A stretch of DNA of 42,482 bases from Candidatus Vecturithrix granuli (GTDB taxonomy: Bacteria; Moduliflexota; Moduliflexia; Moduliflexales; Moduliflexaceae). Positions 8,801 to 15,372 of this stretch are shown here, piece by piece (within the stretch, counting starts at the first letter, position 1; every line of letters starts with the position of its first letter). The position numbers were made by a program, and so were the translations under genes. The stretch lies in the NCBI GenBank assembly GCA_000739535.1, contig DF820464.1, positions 418,447-460,928 of the forward strand. The letters run 5' to 3'. The notes beneath the pieces are model-generated. The model was not told the DNA's origin. It worked only from the letters and a program-made list of their open reading frames with translations, and made no database searches.

Positions 8801-9359
8801 CAGTGCAGCAACCGGAACTGCCGGACAGATTAACGCTTCGGCCGCAGTTTCCGATTTAGATAGAGATGCTGATTATGAGATTCTGGTGACTGATGATGTG
8901 GCGTCGCCTGCTCAGGATAAGCTCTATATCTGGGATATTCCCAAAACCCTGCCAACCGCAAATCTCAGAACCATTGTCGGTTGGCCCTTCTTGCGCGGCA
9001 ATTATTACCGGGATGGTTCGATTACGACCGCGAATCTCTATCCGGTGAAAGTCACGTATGATACAATCGCCTGGCCGCTGATGAAGTTTTGGGTTCATGT
9101 TGAAAATAGAGGTACAGGAATTGCAAATAATGTCGCGTTGAAATATGTCAGTTACCAACCGTTCATGTCGCTGGTATCTCCGGCAAATGGCATTATCATG
9201 ATTACGCCGAATCCCCCGGCTTCTATTGCAGCCGGAGCGACAGGCGTCACGGAACCGCTCACCTTCAATATGAGCGCGTATGCCGGGCAGGAGATTATTA
9301 TGTATTTCGATATTACATATACGGATGCCGATGGAACCGAACATTTGATTCACCGGTAG
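5826..9359 (+). CDS. Large secreted beta-helix / PKD / FG-GAP beta-propeller protein
   Basis: This 1177-residue exported protein has a Sec signal peptide (about 1-23, cleavage after TYA). Domains in order: a CSLREA motif (C41-A46), which marks the start of many surface beta-helix proteins; a right-handed parallel beta-helix with Asn/Gly-rich rungs such as NNCTFSNN and TNSTISGN (about 55-445); a Cys-containing bacterial repeat with GNGTVTSTPAGIDCG (about 450-525); a PKD-like domain (about 525-622); a beta-propeller of FG-GAP/VCBS-type repeats with calcium-binding-like GDLNGDG, GDIDGDGDLD and ADVDGDN motifs (about 627-1045); and a C-terminal beta-sandwich (about 1075-1177). Function is probably adhesion or glycan contact at the cell surface. 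Six or more DxDxDG-like loops imply calcium binding. A sigma-54 promoter lies upstream and a cohesin-like exoprotein gene follows. Confidence 0.85.
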   Translation: MKKVSVLIIMIALFMLPAWNTYAATIIVNTTDDELNSDGDCSLREAVQSINTATNVDGCSATGSYGTDDTITLQTETYTLTIAGANEDNNATGDLDIRSSLTINGVDASKTIIQGGTAGPPTPNGIDRVFHIPVAGIMVNISNVTIRNGNAPGITTGRGGGIFVAVNATLSLNNSVVSNNTANVNNGGDNGGGGGLENNGGAVTINNCTFSNNVAVRNGGGIYTRNGTLMVTNSTISGNSGASYAGGIYQRQGGIVTLTNTTISGNISTAAGAGDGGGIFAYSDTTGPTITLNNCTVSNNTANQGGGISRWRAGLTPAGVNITPSLTNTILADNIAPTNPDCYTNNLTSGGYNLIETAAGCGTINGDTTTNILGSDPNLAALTDNGGPTPTHALLTTPTISPAIDKIPFGTSGCGMTYTTDQRGTGYSRPSPAGGACDIGAYEYQSVTTYILTVTTSGNGTVTSTPAGIDCGADCSESYVSGTAVSLSATADTGWTFSAWSGDCDASGNVTMDAAKTCTATFVLASFSVLIDVTPGTTVATWDLLTFTPVASGGTLAAVTWKFGDCYAPPCGASAVQSESTITSAPFTETFRYPKAGTYVVTLEATDTLNNTATASVTITVTGSTPSLTLATQNLGNNLTAGSPISGDLNGDGVKEVVVPSDHSIRVVGGVNMALGPATGICGSSPLLAKDDAIGAINGIFALDTTGRLYGWTAGGASLTGYPLTVTEIKNVSPMASPAIGDIDGDGDLDIAWGGDGDTNGEAYVTAHDIVTGDPLGGFPVLLSNNVGTGPTYPRTTSVALANVIGGTGREIFIGYNNVSTNTGNVMRVAAGGATLNFSMNANEQIGSGGIPSTQYANSGPTVGDVDNDRTMELVLGGDQGHVYIWNASTGALEAVVDAGTAPITSDPTLAYLTSDTGLDIVVANAEGTVFCIRWNGTISQILWQTDLGTLGLLSPVIADVDGDNALEVVISKMRSGRVFVLERDGSINTGISAATGTAGQINASAAVSDLDRDADYEILVTDDVASPAQDKLYIWDIPKTLPTANLRTIVGWPFLRGNYYRDGSITTANLYPVKVTYDTIAWPLMKFWVHVENRGTGIANNVALKYVSYQPFMSLVSPANGIIMITPNPPASIAAGATGVTEPLTFNMSAYAGQEIIMYFDITYTDADGTEHLIHR

Positions 9360-9456
9360 CCTGATAGACTCTCGGAGTCTCGAAAACTCCAGGAGCCTTG
9401 ACGTGTCATTACTTTCTTTGAAAAGTTAGAACATGTACAAAAGAGGGAAAAGAATT

Positions 9457-10002
9457 ATGAAAATCAAATGTTTTTTTGTTCAAAGTCTGGGTGTCATCTT
9501 CCTTTTGAGACTTTTGGTAGCCTCTCCCGGGTTGGCAAGCCAGCCGTTAATTCAAACCGCGCTTGCCGATCCTACTATCACTGCCGGAGATGAGTTCCTT
9601 CTCTCTGTGTTATTGGATCTTGACGATGCTCTGTCGTCCGGAGGATATATTGATCTGGTTTACGATCCTAATGTTTTGGAGTGCGTCAAGGTTCAGAATT
9701 TTAATATATTTGGCGGGATGAAATCTGATTCATGCGCGGTGGATAGCGGAATTCTTCGGATGACTTCGAGAACAGCAAGTTTGTTTCATGTGAGGACCTT
9801 TCTGTTGCTGGAGACCTATGCCATTGTGACATTCCGGGCAAAACAGGTAGCAGCCTCTACTGCGATTGAGTTTGCGGATACTTCTCAGATATTTGGCGTC
9901 GGGGGAGGAAATATTTTGGTGGAGCGCGATGATAGCGCAACCCTTCATATTACAACGGTAGAGCCTTCTGAACCGGCATCCTTTTTGCTATGGAGCCGTT
10001 AA
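9457..10002 (+). CDS. Exported cohesin-domain-like protein
   Basis: This 181-residue protein has a Sec signal peptide (about residues 1-28, ending near GLAS) and one cohesin-like beta-sandwich (about 40-170). It shows TAGDEFLLSVLLDLDDALSSGG, then IDLVYDPNVLECVKV, then AIVTFRAKQVA, the usual order of strands in cohesin-type carbohydrate-module scaffolds. Two cysteines (in VLECVKV and SDSCAVD) could pair. The tail VEPSEPASFLLWSR looks like the beginning of a PEP-CTERM sorting signal but stops before the membrane span and Arg cluster are complete. The ATG at 9457 is preferred over one at 9433 because a GAGGG lies about 10 bases before it. It probably acts outside the cell with the preceding exoprotein. 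Confidence 0.72.
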   Translation: MKIKCFFVQSLGVIFLLRLLVASPGLASQPLIQTALADPTITAGDEFLLSVLLDLDDALSSGGYIDLVYDPNVLECVKVQNFNIFGGMKSDSCAVDSGILRMTSRTASLFHVRTFLLLETYAIVTFRAKQVAASTAIEFADTSQIFGVGGGNILVERDDSATLHITTVEPSEPASFLLWSR

Positions 10003-10118
10003 AAAATAACCGTTGTACATTTTTTGGGATTGCCAAAATTCAACGTCAAAATGGCCTGGGTTTTGACAATTCAAGCCGAACAATGGGACACATGTAACAG
10101 AAGGATGGTTTTTCGCGA

Positions 10119-10478
10119 ATGAAAAAAAATGTTGGAACAATCGTTTTTTTTATTATCCTGATGCTATTTGTAGTATTATACCTTTCTCTTTCAGGTAAAC
10201 AGACGGACAAAACGCTGTCTCAAAAGACAGAAGTTTCGCAGACTGACGTATCTATTCAGGAATCTGAGACTGAAAAATCTCAACCAGTTTCGGACGAAAA
10301 AGTCATACTTCCATCTTCCCAACACCCTTCTTCTGAGACATTACGCCAGGAAGCCGAACAACGTTTTGAAAAGTTGATGAGAATCGAAGAAACGTCGGGT
10401 ACACCTGTTGAACGCGGAGATGGACTTCGGGTCCAAATAGAGATACCTATTCCATCTGAACCAGCGCAGACAGAATAG
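10119..10478 (+). CDS. Small membrane-anchored protein, function unknown
   Basis: This 119-residue protein has an N-terminal membrane anchor (about residues 6-25, IVFFIILMLFVVLYLSL). A hydrophilic, probably disordered Ser/Gln/Glu/Pro-rich outside region follows. I recognise no family. The only structured-looking part is a short predicted helix near 75-92 (SETLRQEAEQRFEKLMRIEE). The ribosome binding site is weak. It lies between the cohesin-like gene and the RiPP precursor, whose own promoter begins about 60 bases after this gene ends, so it more likely belongs with the exoproteins. Confidence 0.5.
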   Translation: MKKNVGTIVFFIILMLFVVLYLSLSGKQTDKTLSQKTEVSQTDVSIQESETEKSQPVSDEKVILPSSQHPSSETLRQEAEQRFEKLMRIEETSGTPVERGDGLRVQIEIPIPSEPAQTE

Positions 10479-10536
10479 AGAAATAGACTTCTTATGCCGA
10501 CAAATGAGCTTTGGGCGATTCCTTTGTTGTTTTTTG

Positions 10537-10566
10537 TTGACAAAAGAAAATTGTTTGCGTTATCAT
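10537..10566 (+). promoter_or_regulatory. Sigma-70-type promoter for the RiPP precursor
   Basis: TTGACA (10537-10542) is separated by 18 bases from TATCAT (10561-10566). The -35 is perfect and the -10 matches five of six consensus positions. Transcription would start near 10573, about 55 bases upstream of the precursor ATG. The spacing and position make this the likely promoter for the precursor, kinase, radical SAM, methyltransferase and nucleotidyltransferase genes. Confidence 0.65.
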
Positions 10567-10626
10567 TTTTTTAGAGTGAGGAAGCAGAAGCATGTGCAGC
10601 AATAGATAAGGGGAGAGGAGGTCACT

Positions 10627-10845
10627 ATGAAAGATTCCATAGATTCTGCCAACAGGAAATGTGAACACCCTGAAATTGTTCAGGATTCTGCGTCAGCAAA
10701 CAACAAGGAAATATCTGAGAAAAAAACCTATACTTCTCCAACCTTGAAACGGTACACTTCTCCGAAATTACGGAAGCATAGATCCTACAAAGATATTACC
10801 ATGTTATTCGCCGTGATCCCTCCGATTCCTCCAACTTCACCGTAA
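10627..10845 (+). CDS. Candidate RiPP precursor peptide with duplicated YxxPxL leader motif
   Basis: This 72-residue peptide has a very strong ribosome binding site (GAGGAGGT). The leader ends with two tandem recognition motifs, YTSPTL and YTSPKL (residues 38-43 and 46-51), then SYKDIT, which matches the lasso-type leader pattern YxxPxL...T except that the usual Gly is absent. After that Thr the presumed core is about 13-14 residues, beginning MLFAV and ending IPPIPPTSP. It contains five prolines and no Asp, Glu or Cys. A lasso macrolactam needs an Asp or Glu at core position 7-9, so a standard lasso fold is not possible. Ser is the second-last residue, a plausible target for the HprK-like kinase next door. 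Assignment rests on leader motif, size, strong start and the maturase genes immediately downstream. Confidence 0.75.
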   Translation: MKDSIDSANRKCEHPEIVQDSASANNKEISEKKTYTSPTLKRYTSPKLRKHRSYKDITMLFAVIPPIPPTSP

Positions 10846-10862
10846 GGTTATCGTATCCTGTT

Positions 10863-11906
10863 GTGAAATTACCCTCAGTTTCTTCTGCCTGTTTTGGATC
10901 CTTTTTGCAGCAGATTCCTGCATCCTCTCAAATTGTCCGCTATTATCATGTTCATGATCTCTGTCTGAAAATCGTCTCAAACCGAAGCGACCTGCTTCAA
11001 TTATTTGATGAGCTTTTGGGGTGTTTTCAGTCGCCAGATTTTTCCGGAGAGCCTTCGCTGGCCTTAAATTTATACGCTATTCCCTCTGAGTGCGCGCCTT
11101 CTTTCCAGATTCCGAAGAATTGGAGTTTATATGATCGCACTTCTCATATCTCGTGCTATCTCTGCGACCATGCCTTATTCTACCAATACAAGAGACAGGG
11201 GATGTTTTTTGCAGATATTGAGCAGGGCTATGGGCTTGGGTATATCACGATTCCTTATTCAGATCAAGATAGCCTGAACATATACCAGAATATCTGGCTT
11301 CTTGCCTTGTTTCATATCATGCGGGCGCGGAATGTGTTTCCGCTTCATGCTTCTGCCGCGCTGTTCAAGGAAAAAGGGGTGCTTATTGCTGGGGCTTCGG
11401 GACAGGGAAAGACAACGCTTCTGCTTCATCTGCTGCGAGCAGGATTTCAATATATGGCCGATGATACGGTTTTGCTGCGGCAGGATGCAGATAGTCTGAA
11501 GATGTTGTCGTTTCCAGCTACTATCAGAATAACTGCTGAGACGACAAGCCTTTTCCCGGAGCTCTCTTCTTTCATCAGAGAAACACAGCCGGATAGACGG
11601 GGAAAGTATCATATTGAACCGCAGAAACTTTCTTTGCTTCCTCCACCGCATTCTGCAATTCCTGCGTTCGTTTTGCTTCCGGAGATTACTGCCGGAGAGG
11701 AGACAGCGATTGTGCCAATCTCCAGGATGGCAGGGGCGATACAATGTATTCCGCAAAATACGCCTGTCAATAAGCTTGGAATAAGTCGAAATAATTTCGA
11801 TCTGTTGTGCCGGCTTTTTCATCATGCTCAATGTTATCAACTCCGGCTCGGACAAAATATGAATTCTATCGGGAGGCAGATTGCTGATGTGATGTGTGAC
11901 GTGTAG
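10863..11906 (+). CDS. HprK-like serine kinase associated with RiPP cluster
   Basis: This 347-residue protein has a C-terminal HPr kinase/phosphorylase-like P-loop domain. It shows FPLHASAAL (His162 region), the P-loop GASGQGKTT (177-185) and an acidic pair in MADDTVLL (Asp200, Asp201). The N-terminal 150 residues are the variable region common in the RiPP-associated HprK group. In characterised lasso clusters, kinases of this fold phosphorylate the C-terminal Ser of the precursor, so Ser71 of the adjacent peptide is a reasonable target here; that is inference. The start is GTG 17 bases after the precursor stop with no clear ribosome binding site, consistent with coupled translation at a lower level than the peptide. 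Confidence 0.82.
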   Translation: MKLPSVSSACFGSFLQQIPASSQIVRYYHVHDLCLKIVSNRSDLLQLFDELLGCFQSPDFSGEPSLALNLYAIPSECAPSFQIPKNWSLYDRTSHISCYLCDHALFYQYKRQGMFFADIEQGYGLGYITIPYSDQDSLNIYQNIWLLALFHIMRARNVFPLHASAALFKEKGVLIAGASGQGKTTLLLHLLRAGFQYMADDTVLLRQDADSLKMLSFPATIRITAETTSLFPELSSFIRETQPDRRGKYHIEPQKLSLLPPPHSAIPAFVLLPEITAGEETAIVPISRMAGAIQCIPQNTPVNKLGISRNNFDLLCRLFHHAQCYQLRLGQNMNSIGRQIADVMCDV

Positions 11907-11951
11907 CAAGGAAAACGAACGATTACGCATGACGCATGACGTGTTGCATGT

Positions 11952-12974
11952 ATGGACCCATTGATAGCTTTTCATCTTGCTGTTGAGTTGACAAATCGCT
12001 GTAATTTTTCCTGCATCCATTGTTTCAGGGAAAATAACATCACCGAAAATCCTGATATCCCGGTAGAAGTCTATGAAAAATTTTTGAAGGAGTCGTTATC
12101 CTATAAATCGCCGTACATTACTCTTACCGGAGGCGGCGAACCAACGCTTCATCAGGATTTTGAAGCGATCCTCGCTCTTACGGCTCGTTATCATTATGCC
12201 TATACGCTGATCACAAATGGCTGGACATTTGAAACGGTCTATCCGTTATTAGATCGATTTAGAACCAATTTACACACGGTTGTTCTGAGTTTAGATGGGG
12301 CAACAGAAGAAACTCATGACGCCATTCGTCAACAGCCCGGATCATATCGGAAAGTCATTCAAGCGTGCATGATCTGTTATTATAAGCAGATCCCATTTCA
12401 ACTGACCATGACAGTTCATCGGCTGAATTTTTCGGAAATTGATGAATTTCTGGTTCTTGCCTCGAAATTGGGCGCAACCGAAGTGAACCTGGGACCTGCC
12501 CAATTGACCAAAAAACTTGTGTCAAAAGGGTTGGCATTGTCACCTCAGGAACGGAAACAACTCCACGCGAAGAACCTTTCTCTGGAAGAAAATCCGCTTC
12601 TTCCGGTCAATATCGGGTTTGATTATTTTATTGAAAATCCATGCGTGCCTTGTTATACGCTCCGCATGTCTTCTCTGCTGCTGGATTATGACGGGCATGT
12701 ACGCTTTTGCTGTCAACTTTCAGGATATGAAGATCATGCTGAAACTGGCGGGCTGGATATGATCGAAGATTTGAGACAGTCCTCAGTCTGGGAATGCCAT
12801 CGAGCACTGGTGAGAAAAATAACGACATTTCAAGAGGAAAAAATCAGGCGGATTGAACAACAGACCTTCACGGAAAATGAGCATTTTCCCTGTTATTATT
12901 GCGCAAAGTATTTTCATAAGTTGGACTGGTTGAAAGATTTTCCAGACTCGGAATGGAGTGGCGATGATGATTGA
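11952..12974 (+). CDS. Radical SAM enzyme with SPASM/Twitch-like C-terminal cysteines
   Basis: This is a 340-residue radical SAM protein. The [4Fe-4S] cluster motif CxxxCxxC is Cys17, Cys21, Cys24 (RCNFSCIHC). A glycine-rich SAM-binding GGGEP lies at 60-64 and LSLDGATEETHD at 113-124. The C-terminal part has further cysteines at 231, 234, 253, 254, 314 and 317, the arrangement of an auxiliary-cluster SPASM or Twitch domain; Cys253/254 lie in VRFCCQLSG after DYDGH. Enzymes of this type modify RiPP precursors (thioether, C-C crosslink, epimerisation) or act in cofactor synthesis. The precursor has no Cys, so thioether formation on its own residues is unlikely. The start has no good ribosome binding site. 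The gene overlaps the methyltransferase gene at its 3' end. Confidence 0.85.
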   Translation: MDPLIAFHLAVELTNRCNFSCIHCFRENNITENPDIPVEVYEKFLKESLSYKSPYITLTGGGEPTLHQDFEAILALTARYHYAYTLITNGWTFETVYPLLDRFRTNLHTVVLSLDGATEETHDAIRQQPGSYRKVIQACMICYYKQIPFQLTMTVHRLNFSEIDEFLVLASKLGATEVNLGPAQLTKKLVSKGLALSPQERKQLHAKNLSLEENPLLPVNIGFDYFIENPCVPCYTLRMSSLLLDYDGHVRFCCQLSGYEDHAETGGLDMIEDLRQSSVWECHRALVRKITTFQEEKIRRIEQQTFTENEHFPCYYCAKYFHKLDWLKDFPDSEWSGDDD

Positions 12975-13986
12975 CCGGAAACGAGTGGCTGAAGTATATA
13001 ACCGCCCTGATATGGTAGCGTATTATGAAACGCTGGCAAATCGTTCAGGTTTGTGGAGAGAAGAACAATGCTTGATCAATCGGTATTTTTCGGCTCCCGC
13101 CAGAGTCTTAATTATTGGCTGTGGAACGGGAAGAGAGGCATTTCCCCTGGAACAGCAGGGCTTTACGACGATAGGGATTGATATTGCCCTCCGGACGCTC
13201 ATTCTGGCAAATGAGAAACTGCGGAAAATGCCTGAAGTAAAGCTGAGTTTTCAGCAGGGAGATGCTGTAGCTTTGCCCTATCGTGATGAAAGTTTCGAAA
13301 ATGTCCTGATGGTGACACAGGTTATTCAACATATTCCGAAGCGGCGGTATCGAAGGCAAGCACTTTGCGAAATCAATCGGATCTTAAAACCAGGCGGATA
13401 CGGCATTCTGTCAGCATTCAACGCCCCAATCAGTTTATTATATTTGTTGTGTATGGGGAGGCAATATCAACGCCTCTTACGTGAACAGGAGAGGGGTGAA
13501 GGGATTTGTGAGAAGAAGGTACAAATAGATGCGGACTTGTTTAAACATAGTGGAAAATTTGGATTACGGCAATTGATGTTACGAATCATGAACAGGATCG
13601 CCTGGGAAATCCACCCTGTCATCTGGAAGTACTCCGATCCTTTGCCTGTCACCTGGCATGCGGGATTTGCTGTGTTTTGTATGTTCACAAATATTCAGCG
13701 AATCTTGCGAAAGAAACTGAGTCGGTCTCCTGAAGCTATTTTTGAGCCAAACGATTTTATGCTGGACCACCGAGGATTCCACTTTCGCGTTTTCTCACAG
13801 GTAGGCGATTTGTTTGTCCACTTTCCTGATGTTGATGAAATCGCTGAGGATATTGCCGCTGCTCATCTTAACCTGATTGAATATCGCAGCCTGGAAGAAC
13901 TTCAGCAGGAACAGGTCCTTTCAGAGAAGGAACGCCGGTCAAAACGATTATTATTCTATGTCGTCCGGAAAAAGTGCGTAACATGA
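12964..13986 (+). CDS. SAM-dependent methyltransferase (class I)
   Basis: This 340-residue protein has an N-terminal class I methyltransferase domain. Motif I is RVLIIGCGTGREAFPLEQQG (about residues 47-66), an acidic residue follows strand 2 in IGIDIA, then come QQGDAVALPY and a motif near FENVLMVTQVIQHI. The C-terminal half after about residue 150 matches no domain I know and may confer specificity. It overlaps the radical SAM gene by 11 bases (ATG at 12964 or 12967, GTG at 12958), so the two are translationally coupled. Probable role: methylation of the peptide or of an intermediate in the cluster. The substrate is unknown. Confidence 0.8.
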   Translation: MMIDRKRVAEVYNRPDMVAYYETLANRSGLWREEQCLINRYFSAPARVLIIGCGTGREAFPLEQQGFTTIGIDIALRTLILANEKLRKMPEVKLSFQQGDAVALPYRDESFENVLMVTQVIQHIPKRRYRRQALCEINRILKPGGYGILSAFNAPISLLYLLCMGRQYQRLLREQERGEGICEKKVQIDADLFKHSGKFGLRQLMLRIMNRIAWEIHPVIWKYSDPLPVTWHAGFAVFCMFTNIQRILRKKLSRSPEAIFEPNDFMLDHRGFHFRVFSQVGDLFVHFPDVDEIAEDIAAAHLNLIEYRSLEELQQEQVLSEKERRSKRLLFYVVRKKCVT

Positions 13987-14009
13987 GTGTATAATGTTGT
14001 CATCCGCGG

Positions 14010-15245
14010 ATGTATCCAATGACATACTCCAAAGAACAGGAATTTTTGCTGCTTGCGGTACAGAGATCGCTTTGCGAAGATGAGCGGCAAAGACGGGAGA
14101 GGTTATGCGCTGAAGCTCTTGATTGGCAGTATATCCAACGACAAGCCGCCTTCCATCGAATAGGCCCGTTAATTTATCATCACTGTTTTTCTCAGGCCAA
14201 TCAGGGTGATCATATCCCTTCTGAGGTACGACAGTATTTTCAGGATGCATATCAACAAACCTATCTCCAAAATAGATTGCTTTATCAGCAATTGAATCTC
14301 CTTTTGCCAGAATTCGAAAAACATAATTGTCGCCCGATTGTCTTAAAAGGGATTTTCCTGGCAAAATACATATATCAGAATATCGCGCTGCGTCCGATGC
14401 ACGATATTGACCTTCTGCTTCAGCAGCAAGACGCCAACACCGCAGTGCAGATTTTGAAAAACGCCGGGTATTCAAATATACTCAACCATATAGTCTTTCT
14501 GTCCGATTGGCACCAGTTTCAAGAAGACCGTATTTTCAGGGAATTGGAATCTCAGGGCTTTCATCTTCCGATATTCATAAAAAAATTGGGAGCGTTCAAT
14601 GTGTGTGTGGAACTTCACCATCATATCACGCCGATATTAGACGCTCAACAGATTGATTCTATGCCTGTTTCAGGTTTTAATGGCCCTGTTCGTACCTTGA
14701 GTCCGGAATATTTTTTGCTGCACCTGTGTTTTCATGTATATAATCATTTCCAGAAAGAGTCTTCTTCGTATTTGCTCTGGTATTATGATATTGTTGAATT
14801 CATTCATACATATTATTTCCAGGATTCCTCGATGAGTTGGAAGAGGTTTCTTGTTCTTTGTCAGCAGATCCAGATCGAAGAGGAAGTATTCCGGAGTCTT
14901 GCGATAGTTCATACGCTATTTAAGGTTGCTGTGCCAGAGAAAGTTTTGACGTTCCCCTGGGATTTTCAAGAATTACTCATACACATCTTTTCTGAACCCA
15001 AACCTAACCCTGAGGTGAGTATGTTGCGATCTGTATTGGCGCAAAGAAAAAGTTTTGGATTACGCTATCTTTGGGACTGCTTGTTTCCATCGAAAGCATT
15101 TCTCGTTGCTCGCTATAATATCCGTCCTCGTTGGCTGGTTTACCTGTATTATCCTGTTCGATTGTTTAAAGCGTTGAGCCGTGGGGGAAGGCTTATCAAA
15201 GTCCTGTTCACAAATGATGACAAAAACGTTAAAAAGAGAATGTAA
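14010..15245 (+). CDS. NTP_transf_5-type nucleotidyltransferase-fold protein
   Basis: This 411-residue member of the uncharacterised nucleotidyltransferase family (NTP_transf_5) is common in lasso peptide and exopolysaccharide clusters. Its signature is visible: PIVLKGIFLAKYIY (109-122) followed by LRPMHDIDLLL, where Asp132 and Asp134 form the metal-binding DxD of the nucleotidyltransferase fold. A histidine-rich ELHHHI follows near residue 200. In one studied lasso pathway a protein of this family acts on the phosphorylated C-terminus made by the HprK-like kinase. The same pairing occurs here, which supports a kinase-then-transferase step. It is the last gene of the cluster and lies 24 bases after the methyltransferase gene. 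Confidence 0.8.
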   Translation: MYPMTYSKEQEFLLLAVQRSLCEDERQRRERLCAEALDWQYIQRQAAFHRIGPLIYHHCFSQANQGDHIPSEVRQYFQDAYQQTYLQNRLLYQQLNLLLPEFEKHNCRPIVLKGIFLAKYIYQNIALRPMHDIDLLLQQQDANTAVQILKNAGYSNILNHIVFLSDWHQFQEDRIFRELESQGFHLPIFIKKLGAFNVCVELHHHITPILDAQQIDSMPVSGFNGPVRTLSPEYFLLHLCFHVYNHFQKESSSYLLWYYDIVEFIHTYYFQDSSMSWKRFLVLCQQIQIEEEVFRSLAIVHTLFKVAVPEKVLTFPWDFQELLIHIFSEPKPNPEVSMLRSVLAQRKSFGLRYLWDCLFPSKAFLVARYNIRPRWLVYLYYPVRLFKALSRGGRLIKVLFTNDDKNVKKRM

Positions 15246-15372
15246 ACAATATTTTTGTGCTTCTCCTGAGAGTTTTGACTTGACATTCCTGTGATTTTTA
15301 TGGAATTATAACGCTTCATAATGTTGTATATTTTTTGTTTTTCAGGATTTAGTCAGGTAAGAGGTTGTACTC

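Noticed and set aside
9990-10100. 36-codon frame after the cohesin-like gene
   Set aside because: It starts inside the previous gene, has no ribosome binding site and has no motif; probably chance.
10627-15245. Classical lasso peptide cluster
   Set aside because: The core has no Asp/Glu at ring positions and no asparagine-synthetase-like cyclase gene is in the window, so only a lasso-like RiPP assignment is supported.
15290-15330. Promoter TTGACA ... TATAAC before the zinc-ribbon/TPR gene
   Set aside because: The spacing between the two boxes is about 21 bases, too long for a standard sigma-70 promoter.
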